Below, piece by piece: positions 9,679 to 19,002 of a stretch of DNA of 64,000 nt. The notes beneath the pieces were generated by a model. The model was not told where the DNA came from and made no database searches. It saw only the letters and a list, made by a program, of their open reading frames with translations. The stretch covers positions 1 to 64,000 of the forward strand of contig SCUK01000001.1 in the NCBI GenBank assembly GCA_004297445.1. Direction: 5' to 3'. This stretch comes from Anaerolineae bacterium (GTDB lineage Bacteria > Chloroflexota > Anaerolineae > Anaerolineales > UBA11579). The number at the start of each line of letters is the position of its first letter. Positions within the stretch are counted from its first letter, which is position 1. The translations under genes and the position numbers were made by a program.

Positions 9679-11162
9679 CAGCGAGACACCGTTATCTGCC
9701 AGGGCATCAGGGGCAGGAATGGCAGCCAGGCCGGTAGAAGGGTAATTTCAGGGGGGCTTTGCAGTTCAAACGATTCGGTGATGCGGGCGATGGCCGAAGC
9801 CGGCGAACGACCCAGCATAAGGGGCAGGAGGTATGATTCGGGGATGGCACCTTGAATTGTGCGGCTGAGGCGGAGAACCAGATTGTAGGTGCCGTCTGCC
9901 TGAAGCGACGGATTGTCGAGCGCAGAAGTTGACAATGTGCCTTCCAGCGGCGAAAAGTCAGGTGAAAGGGAGGCGTCCAGGGTGGCGCGGGCAAACAAGT
10001 CAAGCTGGTCGGCGGGGATATAGGGAATGCTGAAGCGGACTCGCAGGCGCAACGACAGTTCATCGGCGGGCTGCGGCGGCGGGGGTGAAAATTCTTCTTC
10101 GAGAATTTCGATTTCGCCGGGTTCTGAAATGAGAATGAGGCCGGGGGTAAGGTCGCTGAGCGAGGCATCGGCCAGCGCCGACTGCCAGAGGCTGGCAATT
10201 AGCGCGGCGCGCAGGTTGTCGTAATCTTCAGGGGCCGGGGCGCGGCTGGGCTGGTCCTGCCCGCCGGAGGTGGGCTCCAGATTAGAGGCAGAGAGGCGGA
10301 TGCCGAGGTCTCCTTCGACGACGTCGAGGGCGCCGGCAGGCAGGTTGCCCGATGTGCCGGGCGATTCGGCAACGATCCCGACTATGGCGGTAGACCCGGC
10401 AGTAGGACTGAGCGAAACCGCGCGAACGGTTTTGAAGCGAATGGACGGGGTGAATGAAGTGCGAATAATCGTGCCGGAGGGAACGGCCACGGCATCATCC
10501 GTCAGGTTGGTGAGGAGGATTTCCCCGGAAGACGCGCTGAAGGGAATAGCTGTTTCGCCCGTGGCCGGGACGACGCTGACACCTTCGACGACCACAGACG
10601 CAACCTTGAGAGGAAGCACGCCGCTGAGATTGAAGCGGGGTAAGGTGGGATCAGCAATCAGGGCAATTTCAAGGGATTGCGGCTGGCGCGCAGGTTCGAG
10701 TTTCAGGTGGGCACGAGGGAGGAGCAACGCCACCAAGCAGGCGAAGGCCAACACGCCGATTCCGAAGACGGCACCCCTTGCCGGCCCAGACAAGGGCCGG
10801 TGGGCCGGTGAAGCCGGTTTGGCGAGGCGGGCCGGAGACGTGCGACGGGGGGAAATGAGAGCGGCGGGATTCTCCGGCGCTGATTCCCAGGGGATTTGCT
10901 GGGCCATGCGGATGTTGCGGAATACGGGGATGCCCAATTCGCCAGCGTGGTGAGCGACATCTGACCGGCGGGACACGATGGCGAGGCGGGAGCCGTTGGA
11001 CTGCGCCCGGCGGTGAAGACGCTGGATATCCAGCCTGGAGCGAAGCGCCAGCGGGCGCACAGGCCAGACGAGCAGAACGCGGTCGCTCTGACTGCGGTCC
11101 AGCTTGTCCGATGCGGAGGCAACATCGTCATGAGATTCCAGCCGAATCATCTGGGATTTCAT
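9678..11162 (-). CDS. membrane-anchored baseplate J/gp47-like domain protein
   Basis: 494 aa: TM segment VFGIGVLAFACLVALLL then a baseplate-J-like region (SSGEILLTNLTDDAVAVPSGTIIRT...VGIVAESPGTSGNLPAGALDVVEGDLG). Confidence 0.65.
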   Translation of the reverse strand: MKSQMIRLESHDDVASASDKLDRSQSDRVLLVWPVRPLALRSRLDIQRLHRRAQSNGSRLAIVSRRSDVAHHAGELGIPVFRNIRMAQQIPWESAPENPAALISPRRTSPARLAKPASPAHRPLSGPARGAVFGIGVLAFACLVALLLPRAHLKLEPARQPQSLEIALIADPTLPRFNLSGVLPLKVASVVVEGVSVVPATGETAIPFSASSGEILLTNLTDDAVAVPSGTIIRTSFTPSIRFKTVRAVSLSPTAGSTAIVGIVAESPGTSGNLPAGALDVVEGDLGIRLSASNLEPTSGGQDQPSRAPAPEDYDNLRAALIASLWQSALADASLSDLTPGLILISEPGEIEILEEEFSPPPPQPADELSLRLRVRFSIPYIPADQLDLFARATLDASLSPDFSPLEGTLSTSALDNPSLQADGTYNLVLRLSRTIQGAIPESYLLPLMLGRSPASAIARITESFELQSPPEITLLPAWLPFLPLMPWQITVSR

Positions 11163-11193
11163 CTTGAATTTGCCCGAAGGATATTCAACTGAG

Positions 11194-13926
11194 TCAGTTG
11201 TTCAGCCGCGCTTCCACCCAGGGAAGGACCAGCGCGAGCGCCTCTTCAAGACGCGAGGCGTCCTTGCCGCCAGCCTGGGCCATGGAAGGTTTGCCGCCAC
11301 CACTGCCGCCGAGGGGTTCGGCGACGACTTTGACCAGTTCACCGGCGTGCAGGCCGCGCTTGACGAGGTCGTCGGTGACTGCGGCAAGCAGAGCGGGTTG
11401 CCCGTCCAGTACAGCGGCGAGGACTACTACGCCGCTGGGGTGCTGCTGGCGGAAACGGTCGCTTAATTCGCGCAAGCTGTCGCGGTCGGCGTGGGGAATG
11501 ACGGCGGCGAGGACTGCGGCGCCGTTGACCTGCCGCGCGGAGGCGAGAGTCTTTTCAAACTGGGCGGCGACGTCCTGACGGCGCAGGGTTTGCATGGCGC
11601 GCTGGCTCTCAGCCAACTCGGCTAACAGGGATTCGACGCGGGGGAGGAGTTGCCCGGCGGGGGCGTTGAGCAGATTGGACAGGCCTCGCAGTTCCTGATT
11701 GCGCTGGCGGACGAGGTCGTAGGTTTCGCGTCCGGTGATGGCTTCAATACGGCGAATGCCAGCGGCGGCACTGGATTCGCTAGTTATGAGGAAAAGACCG
11801 ATGTCGCCCGTGCGGGGTACATGGGTGCCGCCGCACAATTCATAGGAGAAGGTGTTTTCATCACCAATTTGAATGGTGCGGACGATGGCGGCGTACTTTT
11901 CGCCGAAGAGGGCCATGGCGCCTTCGGCTTTGGCCTGGTCCAGGGGTTTGTTCTCGATGCGGAGATGGTGGCTTTCGAGAATCCAACGGTTGACAATCGC
12001 TTCGATTTCGGCGAGTTGCCCGGGCGTGACGGGCTCGGAGTGGTTGAAGTCAAATCGCAGTCGGTCCGGCGCGACGAGCGAGCCGGCCTGGCGGGCATGT
12101 CCGCCGACGACCTGATGCAGGGCTGCATGCAGGAGGTGGGTGGCAGTGTGGTTGCGCATGATGTCCAGACGGCGGGCGGCATTCACGGAGGCATGGGAGG
12201 AATCGCCTACGGTAGGTTTACCCTTCTTGACCACGCCGGCATGGGCGACGATGCCGGCGGCCGGGCGGAAGACATCGGTGACCGCAATCAGCCACTTGCC
12301 GTCTTTTGATTGGATTGTCCCGGTGTCGGCAATCTGGCCGCCGGAAGCAATGTAGAAGCAGGTGTTGGGGAGGATGACGATGACGTCATCGCCATTGGCA
12401 GCCGACTTGACCGATTCGCCGTCTCTGATGATGCCGAGGAGGTCGCCTTCGGCGGTCAGGGATTGATAGGGGTCGTAGGCGACACCGGATTCGGGGAGCG
12501 CGCCGGTGGACTGCAACTCCTGAAGCAGGGAACGATAGATGGCGACATCTTCGCCGCCGAGGGCGCCCATGGACTTGCCGCCGCCGGAGGCGAGACGGTG
12601 TTCTTCCATGGCGCGGCGAAACCCTTCTTCATCGACATCCAGCCCGCGCTCGCGGGCGACGTCACGCGTGATTTCCAAAGGCAGGCCGAAGGTGGCGTAC
12701 AGTTCGAAAGCCTGCTCACCAGACAGGGTTGAGCCGGAATCCGACAACTGGTTGAGCTGACCCTCGAGATTGGCGATGCCGCCTTCCACGGTGCGCTGGA
12801 ATCGTTCTTCTTCGCGGGTAAGGTTGTCCAGAATGGCCGCGCGATTGCGGACCAGTTCCGGGTACGCGCCACCGTACATGTCGATAAGATTGGCGGCGAG
12901 GTGGGCAAGGAAAGGCTCGTTCAGGCCGATTTTGCCACCAAAGCGGGCGGCGCGACGGATGACCATGCGGGCGACATAATTGCGGCCGAGATTGCCAGGG
13001 ACGACGCCATCTGCAATCAGGAAAGAGGCGGCGCGGACATGGTCGGCGATGACGCGGTAGGGCGTGAAGCTCTCTTCGCGCTGTTTGTCCGAATGGCGGG
13101 CGAGTTCCTGAATCTGTTCAATCATCGACCAGAAGAGGTCGGTGCGGTAGTTGGAGGGCTGATTCTGGAGGACGGCGACGATGCGCTCGAAGCCCATACC
13201 CGTGTCCACATGGGTGGCCGGGAGAGGTTCCAACGATTTGGGGCCGGTGCGATTGTACTGCATGAAGACGAGATTCCACAGTTCGAGGAAGCGCGGGCCG
13301 TCGAGGTCCGGCGTGCCGTCCGGGAGAAACGTAATCTCGCCGTGCTCGGGGCCGAGGTCGATATGGATTTCGCTGTTGGGGCCGCAAGGGCCGGTGTCAG
13401 CCATCTCCCAAAAATTATCTTTGCGGCCGAAATAGAGGATGTGGTCCGGGTTCAGACCGGGCTGGGCTCGCCAGTGCGAGGCGGCTTCGTCATCGGTGGG
13501 GATTTCGCCCTGTTCGTCCTTGAAACATGTGACGTACAGGCGGTCTTTGGGGAGCTTCCAGACCTCAGTGAGCAGTTCCCAGGCCCATTCGATGGCTTCC
13601 TTTTTGTAGTAATCACCGAAGGACCAGTTGCCGAGCATTTCAAAGAAGGTGTGGTGAGTGTCGTCGAAGCCGACATCTTCGAGGTCGTTGTGTTTGCCGG
13701 CGACGCGCAGGCACTTCTGGGAATTGACGGCACGGGTGTAGGGGCGGTCATCGGTGCCGAGAAAGACATCTTTGAACTGCACCATGCCGGAGTTGGTGAA
13801 TAGAAGGGTGGAATCGCCTCCGGGGACGAGCGAGGAGGACGCGACAAATGTGTGGGCGTATTTGTCCACAAAGAAGTCTATGAATTGCTGGCGGATTTCA
13901 TTCGCCGTGAGTGTCTTTTTTGGCAT
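11194..13926 (-). CDS. alaS: alanyl-tRNA synthetase
   Basis: MPKKTLTANEIRQQFIDFF...HTFVASSSLVPGGDSTLLFTNSGMVQFKDVFLG; HTATHLLHAAL; FSYELCGGTHVPRTGDIG. Confidence 0.97.
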   Translation of the reverse strand: MPKKTLTANEIRQQFIDFFVDKYAHTFVASSSLVPGGDSTLLFTNSGMVQFKDVFLGTDDRPYTRAVNSQKCLRVAGKHNDLEDVGFDDTHHTFFEMLGNWSFGDYYKKEAIEWAWELLTEVWKLPKDRLYVTCFKDEQGEIPTDDEAASHWRAQPGLNPDHILYFGRKDNFWEMADTGPCGPNSEIHIDLGPEHGEITFLPDGTPDLDGPRFLELWNLVFMQYNRTGPKSLEPLPATHVDTGMGFERIVAVLQNQPSNYRTDLFWSMIEQIQELARHSDKQREESFTPYRVIADHVRAASFLIADGVVPGNLGRNYVARMVIRRAARFGGKIGLNEPFLAHLAANLIDMYGGAYPELVRNRAAILDNLTREEERFQRTVEGGIANLEGQLNQLSDSGSTLSGEQAFELYATFGLPLEITRDVARERGLDVDEEGFRRAMEEHRLASGGGKSMGALGGEDVAIYRSLLQELQSTGALPESGVAYDPYQSLTAEGDLLGIIRDGESVKSAANGDDVIVILPNTCFYIASGGQIADTGTIQSKDGKWLIAVTDVFRPAAGIVAHAGVVKKGKPTVGDSSHASVNAARRLDIMRNHTATHLLHAALHQVVGGHARQAGSLVAPDRLRFDFNHSEPVTPGQLAEIEAIVNRWILESHHLRIENKPLDQAKAEGAMALFGEKYAAIVRTIQIGDENTFSYELCGGTHVPRTGDIGLFLITSESSAAAGIRRIEAITGRETYDLVRQRNQELRGLSNLLNAPAGQLLPRVESLLAELAESQRAMQTLRRQDVAAQFEKTLASARQVNGAAVLAAVIPHADRDSLRELSDRFRQQHPSGVVVLAAVLDGQPALLAAVTDDLVKRGLHAGELVKVVAEPLGGSGGGKPSMAQAGGKDASRLEEALALVLPWVEARLNN

Positions 13927-14214
13927 CGATGCTCCAGCGGGCCGATTGCGGGCCAAGTATCTGATGAATTATACGCGGAAAAGGAAGTGAAGGGACTGGA
14001 GACGCGGAGATGAGGACATGAGGGGGCATGGGGAAAAGGGCACAACGGACGGGTGATGGGGCTGGGTTAAGCAGGTAGTTCCTCCATCGGCTGTTTACCA
14101 GCGAGCCTTCCTGAGAGAACGGCGCGGCCGGGATTTCTCGCTGCGCTCGAAATGACAGGCGGGTGGCGGGGAATGTACCGGACGAGGCGGCGGCAGAAAG
14201 GATAAAATGAGGGA

Positions 14215-14772
14215 ATGGAGAAGAGCGGGTTGGCGATGAGACCGCTGGGTATACCAGATGTGTTGGAAATCCAGCCGCGGGCCTTTGGCGATGTGCGGGG
14301 CCGGTTCGCGGAGCTGTACCGCGCCGATGGCTACGCGGCGCTGGGCCATGAATTTGTCCAGGACAATCTCGCGAGGTCGGCGCGAGGGACGCTGCGCGGA
14401 ATGCACTACCAAATCGAACAGGCGCAGGGGAAACTGGTGACGGCGCTGGAAGGCGAGGTGTTTGACGTGGCGGTGGACATGCGGCGGAGTTCGGCGACGT
14501 TCGGCCAGTGGGTGGGATTGCAGTTGAGCGGCGAGCGACTGAATCAAATCTGGGTGCCGCCGGGATTTTCACATGGTTACTATGTAATGTCCGAAGTCGC
14601 GGTGGTGGTTTATAAGGTAACCGCGCTGTACGCGCCGGACTATGAGCGGACGCTGCGCTGGGATGACGCGGATGTCGGCATCGAGTGGCCATTTCCGGCG
14701 GGAGAAGCGCCACTGCTTTCTGACAAGGATCGAGCGGGGAAGTTGTGGGGCGAGGCCGACGCCTATGCGTGA
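14215..14772 (+). CDS. rfbC: dTDP-4-dehydrorhamnose 3,5-epimerase
   Basis: DVRGRFAELYRADGY...VQDNLARSARGTLRGMHYQIEQAQGKLV...PPGFSHGYYVMSE. Confidence 0.95.
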   Translation: MEKSGLAMRPLGIPDVLEIQPRAFGDVRGRFAELYRADGYAALGHEFVQDNLARSARGTLRGMHYQIEQAQGKLVTALEGEVFDVAVDMRRSSATFGQWVGLQLSGERLNQIWVPPGFSHGYYVMSEVAVVVYKVTALYAPDYERTLRWDDADVGIEWPFPAGEAPLLSDKDRAGKLWGEADAYA

Positions 14773-15847
14773 CGGGCGGCGGGTGCTGGTGACGGGCGGG
14801 GCAGGGTTCATAGGTTTAAACCTGATAGCGTATTTACTAGCCACAGACCCTGACCTGAGCGTGGTGAGTGTGGATATCTTGAAATACGGCTGGCAGCAGG
14901 CCAGCCTGGCGCGGGCGGCATTTCCGAGCCGGCATACCTTTGTGCAAGCGGACATTCTGAACCAAGGGGCCATGACTCAAATCCTCAAGGACCATCACAT
15001 CAACCTGGTGTTCCACCTGGCGGCTGAAACGCATGTCGACCGGTCGATTCATTCGCCGGAAGAATTTGTGCAGACGAACGTGGTCGGGACACTGCGGATA
15101 TTGGAGGCGTTCCGGTCGGTCTATGGAGAGCGCAGGGAGGAGATGCGGTTCTGTCATGTCTCCACGGATGAGGTGTTCGGGACGCTAGGACAAGATGCGC
15201 CGGCATTTGATGAGGAAACGTGCTACGCGCCGCGCTCGCCGTATGCGGCTTCCAAGGCCGGGGCCGACCACCTGGCGCGCGCCTACCAGGTGACGTATGA
15301 TTTGCCCATCCTGGTAACGAATTGCTCGAACAATTACGGGCCATTCCAATACCCGGAGAAACTCATCCCCTTGATGATTTTCAATGCGCTGGCGGGGAAA
15401 CCACTGCCGGTGTATGGCGATGGGAAACAGAAGCGGGACTGGCTGCATGTTGGTGACCATTGTGCTGGGTTGTGGCTGGCGGCGACGCGCGGGCTGCCGG
15501 GAGAGACCCACCTGTTTGGCGGCGGGGAGGAGACGGAGAATCTGACGCTGGTAGGGATGTTGTGCAGGCTGTTGGATGAGATGCGGCCGCGTGACGATGG
15601 GGGGAGTTACGCCGGACTGATTTACCATGTGGCGGACCGGCCGGGACACGACCGGAGGTATGCGGTGGATTCTTCCAAAGCGCGGCGTGACCTGGGCTGG
15701 GCGCCGCAAATGGGGTTGGAAGAAGGATTGCGCGAAACGGTGGGCTGGTACTTAAACGCGGGGGATTGGCTGGTGGCCATCGCGGCGGATGGCGGATTCC
15801 AGGACTGGCTGGCGACGAACTACGGCGGGAGGGAAGCGACGGCATGA
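14765..15847 (+). CDS. rfbB: dTDP-glucose 4,6-dehydratase
   Basis: [53 protein letters not shown]; start at 14765 overlaps rfbC by 8 nt. Confidence 0.95.
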   Translation: MRDGRRVLVTGGAGFIGLNLIAYLLATDPDLSVVSVDILKYGWQQASLARAAFPSRHTFVQADILNQGAMTQILKDHHINLVFHLAAETHVDRSIHSPEEFVQTNVVGTLRILEAFRSVYGERREEMRFCHVSTDEVFGTLGQDAPAFDEETCYAPRSPYAASKAGADHLARAYQVTYDLPILVTNCSNNYGPFQYPEKLIPLMIFNALAGKPLPVYGDGKQKRDWLHVGDHCAGLWLAATRGLPGETHLFGGGEETENLTLVGMLCRLLDEMRPRDDGGSYAGLIYHVADRPGHDRRYAVDSSKARRDLGWAPQMGLEEGLRETVGWYLNAGDWLVAIAADGGFQDWLATNYGGREATA

Positions 15848-16716
15848 AAGGAATCATCCTGGCGGGTGGGAACGGGACGCGGTTGCACCCGTTAACTTCG
15901 GCGTTGAGCAAACAATTGCTGCCGGTGTACGACAAGCCGATGCTGTATTACCCGCTGAGCATGCTGATGTTGGCCGGAATCCGCGAGATACTGGTCATCA
16001 GCGACCCGGTTTCGTTGCCATCCTTTGAGCGGCTGCTGGGCGATGGGGAGCAGTGGGGGTTGGGCTTCTCATATGCTGAACAACAGAAGCCGGAGGGATT
16101 GGCGCAAGCGTTTCTCATTGGGGAGACCTTTCTGGCGGGAGAGCCGGCTTGCTTAATCCTGGGCGACAACATTTTCTTTGGACATGGCCTGCCGGAGGTG
16201 ATGCGGAGAGCAGCGGAATTGAAGAAGGGGGGACGAATTTTTGCATACCGGGTGAGCAATCCCAGCCGCTACGGGGTGGTGACGCTGGATGATACGGGCC
16301 GGCCGTTGAACCTCGAGGAAAAACCGGAGAATCCGCAGTCAGACTTTGCGGTGCCGGGAATCTACTTCTATGATGCGACGGCGGTGGAACGGGCGAAATC
16401 CTTGAAGCCCAGCGGGCGCGGCGAACTTGAAATCACTGACCTGAACCGGCTGTATCTCGAACGAGGTGAATTGAGCGTGGAGGTACTGGGTCGGGGCATC
16501 GCCTGGCTGGATGCCGGTACGCCGGTCTCGTTGATGCAGGCGGCGAGCTTTGTCCAGACGGTGCAGGAACGGCAGGGGCTGATGATCTCGTGTCCGGAAG
16601 AAATCGCTTTCCGGATGGGGATGATTGACCGGGCGGCGCTGGCGGCCCTGGCGGGGGGCATGGGGGCAAATGATTACCGAGATTATCTTTTGCGAATCGT
16701 AAGCGACAACTCCTGA
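15844..16716 (+). CDS. rfbA: glucose-1-phosphate thymidylyltransferase
   Basis: [46 protein letters not shown]. Confidence 0.97.
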   Translation: MKGIILAGGNGTRLHPLTSALSKQLLPVYDKPMLYYPLSMLMLAGIREILVISDPVSLPSFERLLGDGEQWGLGFSYAEQQKPEGLAQAFLIGETFLAGEPACLILGDNIFFGHGLPEVMRRAAELKKGGRIFAYRVSNPSRYGVVTLDDTGRPLNLEEKPENPQSDFAVPGIYFYDATAVERAKSLKPSGRGELEITDLNRLYLERGELSVEVLGRGIAWLDAGTPVSLMQAASFVQTVQERQGLMISCPEEIAFRMGMIDRAALAALAGGMGANDYRDYLLRIVSDNS

Positions 16717-17606
16717 TGGCGGGCGTGGATAAACTACGCGTGCTGGTGCTTGGCCGGCGCGGACAATTGGGGTCTGAGTTGGAGCGGTTGCTGACGGGGC
16801 GAGTGGCACTGACGGCGTGGGGGCGGGATGAACTGGATTTGAGCCAGCTTGAGTTTATTTGGCCCGCAGTAAAGCGCGTGCGGCCGGAACTGGTGATTAA
16901 CTGCGCGGGGTATACGAACGTGGACCGAGCGGAGGACGAGCCAGAAAAGGCGATGTTGCTCAACGGGCGCGTCCCAGAAGAACTGGCAAGGGCTTGCGCC
17001 GGGATTGGCGCGAAGTTGGCGCACATCTCCACCGATTATGTCTTTGATGGGGAGACGGACAGGGCGTACCGCGAAATGGACGCGCCGAATCCTTTGCAGG
17101 TGTATGGAACGAGCAAACTGGCGGGAGAGCAGGCGGTGTTTTCAGCAAGCGGCGGCGCGGTGGTGCTGCGGACGAGCTGGCTGTATCACATGGGTTACCC
17201 GAGTTTTCCGCGGCGGGTGCTGGGGTGGGCGCGAGGGCAGAAACGAATCCGGATCGTGGCGGAGCATGTGAGCAGCCCGACCTGGGCGACGCGACTGGCA
17301 CTGATTCTGGCAGAGTCTATACAAAACGGGGAACTACTGGAGCGGCAGGGACTGTACCATGTGGCGGGAGCCGGGCAGTGCAGCCGCTATGACTGGGCGA
17401 AAACGACGCTGCAACTTGACCCGCGCGGCGATGAACATACCCATGAAGCGGTTGAAGCAGTGGTGGCGGAGGCGTTTGGCGGGGCGCGACGGCCGCGCTT
17501 CAGCGCGCTGGACTGTAGCAAGTTTGATGCCGATTTTGGGCTGAATCGGCCAAATTGGAAAGAGGATCTCCTTACAGCTCTGCAAGGTGAATGGGCTGTG
17601 TCATGA
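16716..17606 (+). CDS. rfbD: dTDP-4-dehydrorhamnose reductase
   Basis: LRVLVLGRRGQLGSELERLL; HISTDYVFDG; NPLQVYGTSKLAGEQAV. Confidence 0.95.
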   Translation: MAGVDKLRVLVLGRRGQLGSELERLLTGRVALTAWGRDELDLSQLEFIWPAVKRVRPELVINCAGYTNVDRAEDEPEKAMLLNGRVPEELARACAGIGAKLAHISTDYVFDGETDRAYREMDAPNPLQVYGTSKLAGEQAVFSASGGAVVLRTSWLYHMGYPSFPRRVLGWARGQKRIRIVAEHVSSPTWATRLALILAESIQNGELLERQGLYHVAGAGQCSRYDWAKTTLQLDPRGDEHTHEAVEAVVAEAFGGARRPRFSALDCSKFDADFGLNRPNWKEDLLTALQGEWAVS

Positions 17607-17700
17607 AGATACTACGAAACCTTCATTTTTGTATATTAGGAATGATAATAAACTGAGAGCATCTATCGTTCTACCTTCCAACTCGTGAAAGGAGCAACTA

Positions 17701-18114
17701 ATGAATCAAACGATGGAGCAACAGAAGACCTGGCGAGATGCGCTCAGGCACCCGCTGGTGATCGCGGCAATCATCATTGCGCTGGGACTCATCACTGCGG
17801 GATTGATTTTCGCTGCGGGGAACTCGGTGCCTGAAAGCGGCGCCGGCGATGGGACCGGGGTGGTAAGTGGCTACACCGTCACTGCAATTGACTGGGACAT
17901 TCAGGCCGCAAACCCAACACTGCTTGACAATGTCGTATTTACGGTGACCCCGACTGCTGGCGCTGGTAATGCGACTGAAGTGTACGTAACAGTTGATGCT
18001 GGCGCGAATTGGATCACGTGCACCAATGTCCTTACCGTCTGGACCTGCGACTTCACTGCTACCGACCCGACAGTTCTGTCGGCGGTCGCTCTCCGGATTG
18101 TGGCAATCCAATAA
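17701..18114 (+). CDS. small secreted protein, tandem family copy 1 (SipW-substrate/camelysin-like candidate)
   Basis: N-terminal TM (HPLVIAAIIIALGLITAGLIFAAGNSVPESGAGDGTGVVSGYTV); Cys pair WITCTNVLTVWTCDF; GAAAGGAG RBS upstream. Confidence 0.75.
   Translation: MNQTMEQQKTWRDALRHPLVIAAIIIALGLITAGLIFAAGNSVPESGAGDGTGVVSGYTVTAIDWDIQAANPTLLDNVVFTVTPTAGAGNATEVYVTVDAGANWITCTNVLTVWTCDFTATDPTVLSAVALRIVAIQ
17941..18068 (+). repeat. DNA direct repeat copy 1 inside the tandem secreted-protein genes
   Basis: About 128 nt matching 18358-18485 with two substitutions seen by eye. Confidence 0.85.
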
Positions 18115-18141
18115 TCACGCTGACTCAAAGGAGTACAAGTC

Positions 18142-18531
18142 ATGATGAAACTTCGAAAATTCATGCGGCCCCGGAATCTGCTCATTGTCAGCGCTCTGGC
18201 CTTGCTTCTCGTAACAGTCGTTGCCTTCGCCGCGGCGAACTCGGTACCTGAAACAGGCGCGGGTGATGGCACCGGAGTGGTAAGCGGTTACACCGTCACT
18301 GCCATTGACTGGGACATCCAAGCTGCCAATCCATTGTTGGTTGACAATGTTGTCTTTACGGTGACCCCGACTGCTGGCGCTGGTAATGCGACTGAAGTGT
18401 ACGTAACAGTTGATGCTGGCGCGAACTGGATCACGTGCACCAATGTCCTTACCGTCTGGACCTGCGACTTCACGGCTACCGACCCAACGGTGTTGTCTGT
18501 GGTTGCTCTCCGCGTGGTCGCAATCCAGTAG
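18142..18531 (+). CDS. small secreted protein, tandem family copy 2
   Basis: Signal/TM segment LLIVSALALLLVTVVAFAAANSVPETGAGDGTGVVSGYTV; C-terminal half nearly identical to copy 1. Confidence 0.75.
   Translation: MMKLRKFMRPRNLLIVSALALLLVTVVAFAAANSVPETGAGDGTGVVSGYTVTAIDWDIQAANPLLVDNVVFTVTPTAGAGNATEVYVTVDAGANWITCTNVLTVWTCDFTATDPTVLSVVALRVVAIQ
18358..18485 (+). repeat. DNA direct repeat copy 2 inside the tandem secreted-protein genes
   Basis: See 17941-18068; flanking coding sequence is visibly more diverged. Confidence 0.85.
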
Positions 18532-18540
18532 ACTACAGAC

Positions 18541-18936
18541 TTGAATCTACACCTCTCTTCCCAAACATTGCGCAGCGCAAAGTGGTCACTTGTGCTGGCG
18601 TTGGTTATCCCTCTTATGACGAGCTTAGTATCTACCTCGTCTAACTCCGGGTTGACTGAACATGGCGCGGGAAGCGGCGATGGCACGGTTAGCGGGTATG
18701 CCATCAGTAGTGTGGTGTGGACGCTGGACAGCGACGCGCCGCGCGAGATCGATTCGGTCTCGTTCGATGTGTCGCCTTCCGGCGGGGCTGGTTCGCCGAC
18801 TGAGGTGCTTTCCACGGTGGACAATGGTTCCACTTGGATTTCCTGCACTGGCGGGCCGACCACCTGGACGTGCACCTTCGGGGCGGGAGTTATCGCCTCG
18901 ACGGCCAACCCATTACGAATAGTGTCCGTGGAGTGA
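18541..18936 (+). CDS. small secreted protein, divergent tandem family copy 3 (likely TTG start)
   Basis: TEHGAGSGDGTVSGYAISSVVWTLDSDAPREIDSVSFDVSPSGGAGSPTEVLSTVDNGSTWISCTGGPTTWTCTF aligns with copies 1 and 2; N-terminal hydrophobic segment. Confidence 0.65.
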   Translation: MNLHLSSQTLRSAKWSLVLALVIPLMTSLVSTSSNSGLTEHGAGSGDGTVSGYAISSVVWTLDSDAPREIDSVSFDVSPSGGAGSPTEVLSTVDNGSTWISCTGGPTTWTCTFGAGVIASTANPLRIVSVE

Positions 18937-19002
18937 ATCTGCCACGGGCGGGTGAGGCACAAAAACCCTGTGCCTTTCCCGAGGCATTATTAATAGTCAT
19001 TC

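Noticed and set aside
9678-11162. Prophage or tailocin call based on the baseplate J-like domain
   Set aside because: No tail tube, sheath, spike, terminase, portal, integrase or lysis genes nearby; neighbours are conserved housekeeping genes.
12901-13803. 300-aa plus-strand ORF inside alaS
   Set aside because: Antisense shadow ORF of alaS.
17941-18485. CRISPR or minisatellite interpretation of the direct repeat
   Set aside because: Only two copies of ~128 nt, both in frame in coding sequence of paralogous genes; no regular spacers.
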